Shown here one piece after another: positions 16,298-24,452 of a stretch of DNA of 64,000 bases. Each line of letters opens with the position of its first letter. Within the stretch, counting starts at the first letter, position 1. Both the position numbers and the translations under genes were made by a program. The notes under the pieces are model-generated. The model made no database searches and was not told the DNA's origin. It saw nothing but the letters and a program-made list of their open reading frames with translations. The stretch covers positions 1,178,001-1,242,000 of the forward strand of contig NZ_VIWX01000001.1 in NCBI RefSeq assembly GCF_007829955.1, in the 5' to 3' direction. This stretch comes from Saccharopolyspora dendranthemae (GTDB taxonomy: Bacteria; Actinomycetota; Actinomycetes; Mycobacteriales; Pseudonocardiaceae).

Positions 16298-17698
16298 ATG
16301 TGGCACTGGATGGGCGCCCCCGAGTACCAGGCGGCGAGGTTCGCCGTGACCCACCTGCTCGCGCTGACCTACCTGATCGGGTTCGTCTGCTTCCTGCGCC
16401 AGTTCCGCGGCCTGCTCGGCGAGCGAGGGCTCACGCCGGTCGCCCGCTTCGTCGACCGCGTGCCGTTCGGGCGAGCGCCTAGCCTGTTCCACTTCCGCTG
16501 CTCGGACCGCTGGCTCGCCGGTGCCGCCTGGACGGGCGTGGCGGCGAGCCTGCTCGCCCAGGTCGCCGACCTCGCGCCGGTGTGGGCGTGGGTGGCGCTG
16601 TGGGCACTGCTGTGGCTGCTGTACTCCTCGATCGTCAACGTCGGCCAGATCTGGTACGGCTTCGGCTGGGAGTCGTTGCTGCTCGAAGCCGGTTTCCTGG
16701 CGATGTTCCTGGGGCCCACGCACATCAGCCCACCCGCTCCGATCCTGTGGTTGCTGTGCTGGCTGCTGTTCCGCGTCGAGTTCGGCGCCGGTCTGATCAA
16801 GCTGCGCGGCGATTCCTGCTGGCGCGACCTCACCGCGCTGCACTACCACCACGAGACCCAGCCGATGCCCGGACCGCTGAGCCGCGCCTTCCACCGGCTG
16901 CCGCCCTCGTTGCACAAGGTGGAGGTGCTGGCCAACCACGGCACGCAGCTGGTCGTGCCGTTCCTGCTGTTCGCCCCGCAACCGGTGGCGACCGCGCCGG
17001 CGGTGATCATCGTCGTCACGCAGCTGTGGCTGATGCTCAGCGGCAACTTCGCGTGGCTGAACTTCCTGACCATCACCCTGGCGTTCGCGGCCGTGGGCGG
17101 GCCGGCGGGTCCGCCGTCCGACCCGCCGGGCTGGTTCGCGGTGCTCGTGCTGGCGGTGACGGCGTTGTTCGTGGTGCTGGCCTACTGGCCGGTGCGCAAC
17201 ATGGTGGGCCGCGGGCAGGTGATGAACCGCAGCTTCAACCGGCTGCACCTGGGCAACACCTACGGCGCGTTCGGCAGCATCACGCGGGTCCGCTACGAGG
17301 TCGTCGTGCTGGGCGCGGCCACCCCCGACGGACCGTGGCGCGAGTACGGGTTCAAGGGCAAACCAGGTGATCCCGCGCGCAGACCGCCGCAGGTCGCGCC
17401 GTACCACCTGCGGCTGGACTGGTTGCTGTGGTTCGTGGCGATCAGCCCGTCCTACGGCCGCGGCTGGCTACCGCGGTTCCTGCGCACGCTGCTGCTCGGC
17501 GAGCGGCCCGTGCTCGACCTGCTCGGCCACAACCCGTTCCCGGACCACCCGCCTGCGGTGGTCCGGGCCGACCTCTACCGCTACCGCTTCAGCTCCGCCG
17601 AAGAGCGCCGCGCCACCGGGCACCACTGGACCAGGAGCCGGGCGTCGGACCTGATCCCCCCGCTGACCCTCGACGACGTCGAGGACGCCTTCGGCTGA
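16298..17698 (+). CDS. Lipase maturation factor family protein
   Basis: 466-residue multi-pass membrane protein homologous to vertebrate LMF1/LMF2, which assist lipase folding in the ER. Conserved blocks are LLLEAGFLAMFLGP, FRVEFGAGLIKLRGD, CWRDLTALHYHHETQPMPGP and NHGTQLVVPF, followed by further helices and a soluble C-terminal domain with YEVVVLGAATPDGPW. The ATG at 16298 is chosen because GGAAGGAGG lies seven bases upstream; an in-frame ATG at 16241 would add unconserved residues. Bacterial members have no firmly assigned role; a function in extracytoplasmic enzyme folding is an extrapolation. It converges with the VOC gene eight bases away. Confidence 0.88.
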   Translation: MWHWMGAPEYQAARFAVTHLLALTYLIGFVCFLRQFRGLLGERGLTPVARFVDRVPFGRAPSLFHFRCSDRWLAGAAWTGVAASLLAQVADLAPVWAWVALWALLWLLYSSIVNVGQIWYGFGWESLLLEAGFLAMFLGPTHISPPAPILWLLCWLLFRVEFGAGLIKLRGDSCWRDLTALHYHHETQPMPGPLSRAFHRLPPSLHKVEVLANHGTQLVVPFLLFAPQPVATAPAVIIVVTQLWLMLSGNFAWLNFLTITLAFAAVGGPAGPPSDPPGWFAVLVLAVTALFVVLAYWPVRNMVGRGQVMNRSFNRLHLGNTYGAFGSITRVRYEVVVLGAATPDGPWREYGFKGKPGDPARRPPQVAPYHLRLDWLLWFVAISPSYGRGWLPRFLRTLLLGERPVLDLLGHNPFPDHPPAVVRADLYRYRFSSAEERRATGHHWTRSRASDLIPPLTLDDVEDAFG

Positions 17699-17706
17699 TG
17701 CCGGCG

Positions 17707-18189
17707 CTACCCCTCGGCCGCGGCCTCGAGCTCGGCGATGTCGATCTTGCCCATGGCGAGCATCGCCTTGGCGACCCGGTCGGCGACCGCCTGATCCGGT
17801 GAGGTCATCAGCTCCAGCAGCCGGCGGGGCGTGACCTGCCAGGACAGGCCGTAGCGGTCCTTGAGCCACCCGCAGGGACCGTGCTGGCCGCCCTCGCCCA
17901 GCTGCTCCCAGAGCCGGTCGATCTCCTCCTGCGACTCGCAACTGACCTCCAGCGACACGGCCTCGCTGAAGGTGAACTGCGGCCCGCCGTTGAGGCCTAC
18001 GAACTTCTGCCCGAACAGCTCGAACTGGACCACCAGCACCGTGCCCGGTTCGCCCGTCCCGGCCTCGCCGTTGTGCGTGACGTGCACGATGCGCGAGTCC
18101 GGGAAGATCGAGCAGTAGTGCTTCGCGGCGTCCTCGGCCTCGGTGTCGAACCACAGGTTCGGCGTGATCTTCTGGGAGAACTCGAACAT
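17707..18189 (-). CDS. PhnB-like VOC-superfamily protein
   Basis: 160 residues. ITPNLWFDTEAEDAAKHYCSIFPDSRI, FELFGQKFVGLNGGPQFTFSEAVSL and GPCGWLKDRYGLSWQVTP define the PhnB / '3-demethylubiquinone-9 3-methyltransferase' group of the vicinal-oxygen-chelate fold. Despite the old name, members are not methyltransferases; function is usually unknown. The protein is full length for the family and ends with a helical tail. GAAGGG precedes the ATG. It is a single-gene unit 71 bases from the tmsB stop, on the same strand. Confidence 0.88.
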   Translation of the reverse strand: MFEFSQKITPNLWFDTEAEDAAKHYCSIFPDSRIVHVTHNGEAGTGEPGTVLVVQFELFGQKFVGLNGGPQFTFSEAVSLEVSCESQEEIDRLWEQLGEGGQHGPCGWLKDRYGLSWQVTPRRLLELMTSPDQAVADRVAKAMLAMGKIDIAELEAAAEG

Positions 18190-18260
18190 GGGTCTATCCC
18201 TTCGTCCCCGAATTTCCAGGTCGAAGGAACAGACCCGTCCGCGCCGCAGAACTCATCGCT

Positions 18261-19490
18261 CTAGAACGCGGGTCGCAACGGCATCCGAGCGTTCGCGTCG
18301 TCGAGCTTGACGCCCAGCACCTGGTGCAGCTGGATGTTGTTGCGCTCGAAGCCCAACTGGCAGGCCGCCATGTACAGCCGCCACACGCGCGCCCGCGCGT
18401 GGCCCGCCTCGGCGACCGCGTCCGACCAGTTCCGTTCGAGGTTGCCGCACCAATCGGCCAGCGTCAGCGCGTAGTGCTCCCGGAGGTTCTCCTCGTGCCG
18501 GACTTCGAAGCCGTTGTCGTTCATCGCCGACACCAGCGTGCCCACCGGCTCGAGCTCCCCGTCGGGGAACACGTAGCGGCTGATGAACTTGCCCGGCCGG
18601 GCGCTCTGGTGGCCGTGCGGCCGGGTGATGCAGTGGTTGAGCATCCTCCCGCCGGGCAGCAGCTTGTCGTGCAGGAACGAGAAGTAGTGCGGCAGCTGCT
18701 TGACGCCGATGTGCTCGGTGAGCCCGATGGAGCTGACCGCGTCGAACCCGGTCTCCTGCACGTCCCGGTAGTCCATGTACCGGACCTCGGCGAGGTCGGC
18801 GAGACCGCGCTCCGCGATGGCCTTCTGCGCCCACTGCGCCTGCTGCCGCGACAGCGTCACGCCCAGCGCGCGGACCCCGTAGTGCTCGGCGGCGTGCATG
18901 ACCATGCCGCCCCAGCCGCACCCGACGTCGAGCAGCCGCTGCCCCTCCGCGAGACCGAGCTTGCGGGCCACCAGGTCGTGCTTGGTGAACTGGGCCTGCT
19001 CCAGGGTGGAGTCCTGCTCGGGGTACACCGCGCAGGTGTAGGCCATCGACGGGCCGAGGACGTACTCGTAGAAGCGGTTCGAGACGTCGTAGTGGTACGA
19101 GATCGACTGGCTGTCGCGGTGCTTGGAGTGCCGCCAGCCGCGCGAGCGGTGCTCGACCTCGGGAACCCGCACCGGCCACCAGAACCGGTACCCGGCGAGC
19201 TTGAACAGCAGTTCGCGGCGCAGCTCCGGTGGCACGTCCTCGAGCGTCACCGACGGGAACGCGGCCAGCGCCCGGTACATGCCGCCGCGCACTTCGAGCG
19301 CGCCGCTGACGTACGCGCGTGCGAGCCCCAGTTCGCCCGGCGCGTTGGCCAGGTGCGAGAGCGCCAGCGGCGAACGGACTTCCACGCACACGTCGGCCCC
19401 GGCGGTCCCGGCTCGGCTGCCGTCGAAGGCCCGGATCTCCACCGACAGGTCGCCGCCGAGAATCCGCTCGAACACCCCTGCCCATCCCAT
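18261..19490 (-). CDS. tmsB: 10-methylene-fatty-acyl phospholipid methyltransferase (TmsB/BfaB, CFA-synthase family)
   Basis: 409 residues of the cyclopropane-fatty-acid synthase family: SISYHYDVSNRFYEYVLGPSM, LLDVGCGWGGMVMHAAEHYGV, SSIGLTEHIG and ARVWRLYMAACQLGFERNN. Adjacency to the flavoprotein at 19535-20914 makes this the tms/bfa pair: TmsB methylates the C10 position of phospholipid-bound oleate, giving a 10-methylene group, and TmsA reduces it to the 10-methyl branch of tuberculostearic acid. A stand-alone cyclopropane synthase is the alternative, but the gene pairing argues against it. The ATG at 19490 has AAAGGAG upstream. The 44-base gap to tmsA implies one transcript. Confidence 0.88.
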   Translation of the reverse strand: MGWAGVFERILGGDLSVEIRAFDGSRAGTAGADVCVEVRSPLALSHLANAPGELGLARAYVSGALEVRGGMYRALAAFPSVTLEDVPPELRRELLFKLAGYRFWWPVRVPEVEHRSRGWRHSKHRDSQSISYHYDVSNRFYEYVLGPSMAYTCAVYPEQDSTLEQAQFTKHDLVARKLGLAEGQRLLDVGCGWGGMVMHAAEHYGVRALGVTLSRQQAQWAQKAIAERGLADLAEVRYMDYRDVQETGFDAVSSIGLTEHIGVKQLPHYFSFLHDKLLPGGRMLNHCITRPHGHQSARPGKFISRYVFPDGELEPVGTLVSAMNDNGFEVRHEENLREHYALTLADWCGNLERNWSDAVAEAGHARARVWRLYMAACQLGFERNNIQLHQVLGVKLDDANARMPLRPAF

Positions 19491-19534
19491 CAGAGCGTCT
19501 CCTTTCCAGTTTGGTGTGCTCGTCCCGCCGCGAG

Positions 19535-20914
19535 TCAGCCCTCGCGCACGCACTTCTCGTACAGTCCCGGCAAGCGGCCCTTCGGGTCGTAGGTGTCCTT
19601 CAGGTGCTGGTAGGCCGGGCGGTTGTAGAGCCGCCAGAACTCGTCCTCCTCGAAGTAGGAGTTGGAGTACAGCGACTTGTGCCCGTCGAGTTCGGTGACC
19701 TTCCGCTCGATCGCGCGGTTGTGCCTGCCCGGCGCTTCGCCGGGACGCAGCGGCACGGTCGCCCAGAAGCCGACGTTGACGTAGAGCGTGTCCGCGTTCA
19801 TCGGGTACAGCGGCCAGCCCCGCTGGTCGCGCAGCCGCACCGGGCACAGCCAGATCGGTGAGATGCCGATGTCGCGGTGGAAGAACTCCAGGAACTCCGG
19901 CAGCCGCTGCACCGGGATCTCCACGTCCTGGATCACGGGCTCGTTGAGCCCCTTGCCCTGCAGCACCGCGATCCGGTCGGTCACCGAGTGCCGCCGGTCC
20001 CAGGCGACGATCCGCCGGTACACGTCGGAGCGCTTGTACTTCGCCGGCCAGAACCGGCGGATCAGCGGGTGCTGCACGCCGATCGCCCGCGAGCACCAGA
20101 ACCAGTCGGTGTCCCAGCGCCAGATGTAGTCGCGCACCGCCAGGTGATCGGTGGAGCGCTGCTGCAGGGACCGGTAGAAGATCTTCTCACCGGTGTAGTC
20201 GCTGGTGTGCGGCGCCGAGTCCACGTAGGACCCGAGCGTGAGGTAGTGCTCGGTCCGGCTGAACACGGTGCCGTCGACGAAATCGACCGCCTCGTCGTCG
20301 AATTCGCCGTCCGCGCAGATCCGGGTGATCGCCTCGGCGCACTCGGCCGCGGTCGCGAACCGGACGTGGCGGAGCTTGACGAAGGGCTTGACCTCCTCCA
20401 GCTCGATCTCCAGCCGCAGCGCGTAGCCCAGCGTGCCGTAGGAGTTGGGGAAGCCCCGGAAGAGCTCGGCGTGCTCGTTGTCCGGCCGCGCCACCACCAC
20501 CGATCCGTCGCCGGTGAGGATCTCCATCTCACGCACCGATTCGTGCGGGAGCCCGTTGCGGAAGGAGGTCGACTCGATGCCGAGCCCGGCCACCGCACCA
20601 CCGAGCGTGATGGTCTTGAGCTGTGGCACCACCTTCGGGATGTGCCCGGTGGGCAGCAGCGCGTCCACGATCTGCTCGTAGGTCGCCATCCCCTGGACCT
20701 GCGCGGTTCCCGCTTCGGGGTCGATGTCGAAGACCTTGGTGAACCGGCCGACGTCCAGGCCCGGTGATTCGGGGGGTGCGCGGAACCGGAAGAGGTTCGA
20801 GGTGGGTTTGGCGAGCCTGACCGGTGCTCCGGCCGGCAGTTGTGCGTACTGCGCGACCAGTTCGGCCACGTCGTCGGAATGCTCGCCGAAAATCGGCGTT
20901 ACCCGATCCGCCAT
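19535..20914 (-). CDS. tmsA: 10-methylene fatty-acyl reductase (TmsA/BfaA), FAD-binding oxidoreductase
   Basis: 459-residue FAD-dependent protein of the DHCR24-like (PCMH-fold) group. The N-terminal FAD domain contains RLAKPTSNLFRFR, TYEQIVDALLPTGHIPKVVPQLKTITLGGAVAG and IESTSFRNGLPHESV. Its known homologues use NADPH to reduce the 10-methylene intermediate made by TmsB, producing tuberculostearic-type lipids that tune membrane fluidity. The start is taken as the ATG at 20914; longer in-frame starts lack conservation. TACGGT (20921-20926 on the minus strand) ends six bases before the ATG with no ribosome site between, suggesting a leaderless mRNA. An 18-bp palindrome lies 110 bases upstream. 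Confidence 0.88.
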   Translation of the reverse strand: MADRVTPIFGEHSDDVAELVAQYAQLPAGAPVRLAKPTSNLFRFRAPPESPGLDVGRFTKVFDIDPEAGTAQVQGMATYEQIVDALLPTGHIPKVVPQLKTITLGGAVAGLGIESTSFRNGLPHESVREMEILTGDGSVVVARPDNEHAELFRGFPNSYGTLGYALRLEIELEEVKPFVKLRHVRFATAAECAEAITRICADGEFDDEAVDFVDGTVFSRTEHYLTLGSYVDSAPHTSDYTGEKIFYRSLQQRSTDHLAVRDYIWRWDTDWFWCSRAIGVQHPLIRRFWPAKYKRSDVYRRIVAWDRRHSVTDRIAVLQGKGLNEPVIQDVEIPVQRLPEFLEFFHRDIGISPIWLCPVRLRDQRGWPLYPMNADTLYVNVGFWATVPLRPGEAPGRHNRAIERKVTELDGHKSLYSNSYFEEDEFWRLYNRPAYQHLKDTYDPKGRLPGLYEKCVREG

Positions 20915-21189
20915 ACCTCGACCGTAATGCCGGATCCGGTCGCAAGCACCCCCTTTAACCAGCACCCGGAGGGCTCCCGCAAGCCGACGAACAGCCCAAA
21001 ACTCAGCGTCGGAGGGGTGCCGCGTGATCTTCGAAGATCACAAAAGCGCTGGTTGGGACCACTTTGGGGCAGTCAGTGCCACTATGTGCGTGATACATGC
21101 AAATGTAGCGATATTTCAGTCACATTTGCTGTGTTCGGAGTAGTGGGAACGGCGGTGCCGGGCCGGTGCGGCCCCCGCGGACGGGCTTC
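20915..21189. promoter_or_regulatory. AT-rich intergenic region upstream of tmsA with two dyads
   Basis: 275 bases between the cyclase stop and the tmsA start. It contains a perfect 18-bp palindrome GTGATCTTCGAAGATCAC at 21024-21041 and a spaced inverted repeat GCAAATGT/ACATTTGC at 21099-21106 and 21122-21129 in an unusually AT-rich stretch. The latter may terminate the cyclase transcript; the former is a candidate operator for tmsAB. TACGGT at 20921-20926 (minus) is a plausible -10. Confidence 0.5.
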
Positions 21190-22155
21190 TCAGCGCCGCT
21201 GCAGCGCCCACGCCCGCAAGCCGCGGAAGCTCTGCACCTTGGTCGGTCCGACCGAGATCAGCCGGTAGCTCTCGTGGCCGCGCAGCGAACCGGCCAGCTC
21301 CCGGTCGATGAGCACCGAGGCGGGCCGCGCCACCGACGTCAGGCGGCTAGCGATGTTCACCGTCGAGCCGTAGACGTCACCGAATCGAGCCAGGACCGGC
21401 CCCTGCGCCAGACCGATCCGCAGCGGCGGCAGCAGGTCGTTCTTCGCGATCTCCTCGTTGAGGGTCAGCGCGATCTCCGCGCCCTCCTCCGGGCTGTCGG
21501 CCACGAACAGCACCTCGTCACCGACGGTCTTGATGACCCGACCGCGGTTCTGCGCGACCACACCGCCTGCCAGCGACTCGAAACCATCGATCAGCCGGGT
21601 CAGCTCCAGCTCGGTGAAATCGCGGATCAGCCGGGTGTAACCGACCAGATCGGCGAACCCGACCACCTGCACGCGCTCGTCGATGCCGGGATCGCGCTCG
21701 TCGAGCTCGCGGGACACGGTGGCGGCCAGGTGCCGCCGCCACACGTAGTCCTGCATCTTCTCCATGACCGGCACGATCGCGGCCGCCACCTCGGCGGTGG
21801 TCTCCACGTCGGTGGCGAAGCTCTTGCCCAGCAGCGACTTGAACAGCCCGGTCTGCCACTCCGCCAGCCTGGACATGGTCTGCGCCAGCGAGCGGGCCAC
21901 CGCGGATTCGAGCTCATCGGGGATGACGTCCGCCGACACCAGGGACACCAGCGCGCGCACGGCGGCGACATCGGCGTCGGTGAAGATCACCTCGTCCGAG
22001 TCGACGTGCGCGAATCCCATCGCCTGCCACAGCTGCTCCGCGCGTTCGAGCGACACACCTGCGGCCTCGGCGATCTCGCCCTTGGTGTAGCGGGGCGGCG
22101 AACCGAGGAGGATCTCCTCGACCCGCCGGATCCGGTCATCGCGATGTTCGGACAA
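21190..22155 (-). CDS. Class III adenylate/guanylate cyclase, Rv1264-like
   Basis: 321 residues. An N-terminal all-helical regulatory region (about 1-155), with an HTH-like KGEIAEAAGVSLERAEQLW segment, resembles the pH-sensing autoinhibitory domain of mycobacterial Rv1264. The catalytic domain follows, with metal-binding D169 in GFADLVGYTRL, K209 and D213 in KTVGDEVLF, and FGDVYGSTVNIASRL carrying the transition-state residues. The substrate-specifying Lys/Asp pattern favours ATP to cAMP. The ATG at 22155 overlaps the upstream UspA gene by 20 bases and lacks a clear ribosome site, so translation may be coupled. Confidence 0.87.
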   Translation of the reverse strand: MSEHRDDRIRRVEEILLGSPPRYTKGEIAEAAGVSLERAEQLWQAMGFAHVDSDEVIFTDADVAAVRALVSLVSADVIPDELESAVARSLAQTMSRLAEWQTGLFKSLLGKSFATDVETTAEVAAAIVPVMEKMQDYVWRRHLAATVSRELDERDPGIDERVQVVGFADLVGYTRLIRDFTELELTRLIDGFESLAGGVVAQNRGRVIKTVGDEVLFVADSPEEGAEIALTLNEEIAKNDLLPPLRIGLAQGPVLARFGDVYGSTVNIASRLTSVARPASVLIDRELAGSLRGHESYRLISVGPTKVQSFRGLRAWALQRR

Positions 22156-22588
22156 CGAGCACGTCGCAATCAGCTCGGCGGGACACTTCGGAAGGCACCG
22201 AACCGAGGATGCGCCCCTTCAGGGTGTTGAGCCCGCGGCTACCCACGACCAGCAGGTCGGCGCTGTGCTTCTCCGCCGATCCCAGCAGGACCGAGACTGG
22301 CTCGCCGACCGAGACGACGGTCTCGAGGTCGGTCGCACCGGCCTCGCGTGCGGTGTCCGATGCGGACTGCACCGTGTCCTGCGCCGGAGCCGATCCCATG
22401 ACCTGGAAGGCCTCGTCGCCGAGCTGATCGGCGGCGCGCTCCAGCTCCTTGGGGTCGGTCGGGTAGTAGGCGCAGACGATCACCAGCCGCGCCGACGAGG
22501 CACCTGCGACCTCGGCGGCCCGGCCAACCGCGCGCAGCGAAGGCGCGGAACCGTCCGTTCCCACAACGACGGTGCGATAACTGGACAT
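22136..22588 (-). CDS. Universal stress protein UspA family
   Basis: 150-residue single-domain Usp. It starts MSSYRTVVVGTDGSAPS with the ATP-contacting Asp, and contains the nucleotide-binding G-2x-G-9x-G-S pattern in GSRGLNTLKGRILGSV, so it is probably of the ATP-binding class. AGTGGGAG precedes the ATG. Its 3' end overlaps the adenylate cyclase start by 20 bases, forming a two-gene unit; mycobacterial Usp proteins can bind cAMP, which makes the pairing suggestive. It is divergent from the APC permease over 246 bases. Confidence 0.93.
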   Translation of the reverse strand: MSSYRTVVVGTDGSAPSLRAVGRAAEVAGASSARLVIVCAYYPTDPKELERAADQLGDEAFQVMGSAPAQDTVQSASDTAREAGATDLETVVSVGEPVSVLLGSAEKHSADLLVVGSRGLNTLKGRILGSVPSEVSRRADCDVLVVRTSR

Positions 22589-22722
22589 CGCTCTCCCACT
22601 TCCTTTGGGGCCGACATTTCGACGCTCCGGGTGAGAACACTAACGATCGGACGCGCTCGCAGTCACGGCCCGTGCGCAGACGCGCGGGTGCGTGCCCCGC
22701 GCCACGGCGATCGACCAGGCCC

Positions 22723-22740
22723 GTTGTGCCATCCCACAAC
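22723..22740. promoter_or_regulatory. Inverted repeat, candidate operator
   Basis: GTTGTG and CACAAC separated by six bases, in the divergent gap between the Usp gene and the APC permease, about 95 bases before the permease start. The symmetry fits a dimeric regulator; the regulator is unknown. Confidence 0.3.
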
Positions 22741-22834
22741 CGCGATGGCGAACTGTCGTCCAACCGCACAGCACGGCCCTCGATCCCGGGGCGTAGCTTT
22801 CGCCGCATCCTGTGATTCGAACAATGGAGTCGAT

Positions 22835-24262
22835 GTGTCAGCACCTAGCCTTCAACCGGGGCGGGGAATATTTCGCCGCAAGCCCATCGAGGCGATCTCC
22901 TCGGATTCCGAGGACACCGGCCTGAGCAAGTCGCTCGGCCTGTGGCAGCTCACCGCCATCGGTGTCGGCGGCATCATCGGCGCAGGGATCTTCTCGCTGG
23001 CCGGGGCGGTCGCCAACGAGAAGGCCGGCCCCGCCGTGCTGATCTCGTTCCTGATCGCCGGCATCGCCAGCGCCGCCGCCGCGTTCTCCTACGCCGAGTT
23101 CGCCGGCATGATCCCCAAGGCCGGTTCGGCCTACACCTACGGCTACGTCGTGCTCGGCGAGATCGTCGGCTGGCTGATCGGCTGGGACCTGCTGCTGGAG
23201 TACACCGCGATCGTGGCGGTGGTGGCCATCAGCATCTCCGGGTACTTCAACGAAGTCGTCGGTTACCTCGGGATCGACCTGCCGGTGTGGATGCTCGGAG
23301 CTCCCGGCACCGAGGAGGCCGGTGTCGCGCCCGGCAGCTACAAGGTGAACCTGTTCGCCGTGGTGCTGTGCCTGTTCATCGCCTTCATGCTGAACCTGGG
23401 CATGAAGAGCGCCGCCCGGTTCGAGAGCTTCCTGGTGTACCTGAAGGTCGCCGTGGTGCTGCTGGTCATCGGCGTCGGCGCGTTCTACATCAACACCGGC
23501 AACTACACGCCGTTCTTTCCCTTCGGCGCCAGCGGTGCGATCACCGGCGCCGCGACCGTGTTCTTCGCGGTGTTCGGCTACGACGCCATGAGCACCGCCG
23601 CCGAGGAGTCCAAAGAAGCGCAGAAGCACATGCCCAAGGCGATCCTCTACTCGCTGGGCATCTCGATGGTGCTGTACGTGCTGGCCTGCTTGGTGCTGAC
23701 CGGCATGATCCCGTTCCAGCAGATCAAGAGCGAGAGCGCGTTCGCCTCCGCCTTCACCGACGTGGGTCTGCCGATGCTCGGCGCGATCATCGGCGTCGGC
23801 GCCATCCTGGGCATCCTAACCGTGATGTTCACCTTCATGCTCGGCGTGACGCGCGTGGGCTACTCGATGAGCCGCGACGGCCTGCTCCCCGCCTGGTTCG
23901 GCAAGACGCACCCGGTGCGCAAGGTGCCCACCCGCTTCACCTGGCTGATCGGCATCGCCTCGGCCGTCTTCGCCGGGCTGCTGCCCATCGGCGAGGCCGC
24001 GGAGCTGACCAACATCGGCATCCTGCTGGCGTTCGTGATCGTGTGCGCCGCGGTGATCGTTCTCCGCTACAAGCGACCCGACCTGCCCCGCGAGTTCAAG
24101 ACGCCGGGCATGCCGGTGGTGCCGATCATCGGCATCGCGTTCTCGATCTGGCTGGTCACCTTCCTCGAACCGACGACCTGGGCGCGGTTCGGCATCTGGT
24201 TCCTCATCGGCCTGATCGTCTACTTCGCCTACGGCTACCGGAAGTCGAAGATGAACTCCTGA
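22835..24262 (+). CDS. APC-family amino acid permease (cationic-amino-acid-transporter type)
   Basis: 475-residue membrane protein with about 12-14 hydrophobic helices. GLSKSLGLWQLTAIGVGGIIGAGIFSLAG, AAFSYAEFAGMIPKAGSAYTYGYV and FGYDAMSTAAEESK are signatures of the CAT/YfnA branch of the APC superfamily, which imports amino acids by proton symport or exchange. The GTG at 22835 is chosen because GGAG lies five bases upstream and the conserved segment begins soon after. It is a single transcription unit ended by the hairpin at 24267-24306. Specificity cannot be read from sequence. Confidence 0.9.
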   Translation: MSAPSLQPGRGIFRRKPIEAISSDSEDTGLSKSLGLWQLTAIGVGGIIGAGIFSLAGAVANEKAGPAVLISFLIAGIASAAAAFSYAEFAGMIPKAGSAYTYGYVVLGEIVGWLIGWDLLLEYTAIVAVVAISISGYFNEVVGYLGIDLPVWMLGAPGTEEAGVAPGSYKVNLFAVVLCLFIAFMLNLGMKSAARFESFLVYLKVAVVLLVIGVGAFYINTGNYTPFFPFGASGAITGAATVFFAVFGYDAMSTAAEESKEAQKHMPKAILYSLGISMVLYVLACLVLTGMIPFQQIKSESAFASAFTDVGLPMLGAIIGVGAILGILTVMFTFMLGVTRVGYSMSRDGLLPAWFGKTHPVRKVPTRFTWLIGIASAVFAGLLPIGEAAELTNIGILLAFVIVCAAVIVLRYKRPDLPREFKTPGMPVVPIIGIAFSIWLVTFLEPTTWARFGIWFLIGLIVYFAYGYRKSKMNS

Positions 24263-24266
24263 TCGT

Positions 24267-24306
24267 CAACACCGGACCGGCGCCCCGCTGCGCCGGTCCG
24301 GTGTTG
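24267..24306 (+). terminator. Hairpin terminator of the APC permease gene
   Basis: A perfect 17-bp stem (24267-24283 with 24290-24306) and six-base loop, starting four bases after the permease stop. No U-tract. Confidence 0.85.
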
Positions 24307-24452
24307 ATCGGTTGAGGACGTGTCTGCTGCGTCTCAGCGTGCACTGGATCACAGCGTTACCCGCTCTCGTATGCCTAGGGTTTTCCGAGGCGCCACCGGG
24401 GCTTTCCGGTGCCGCCTGGAGTACGACCGGGCCTCGATGCTGAGGGGTGCTT

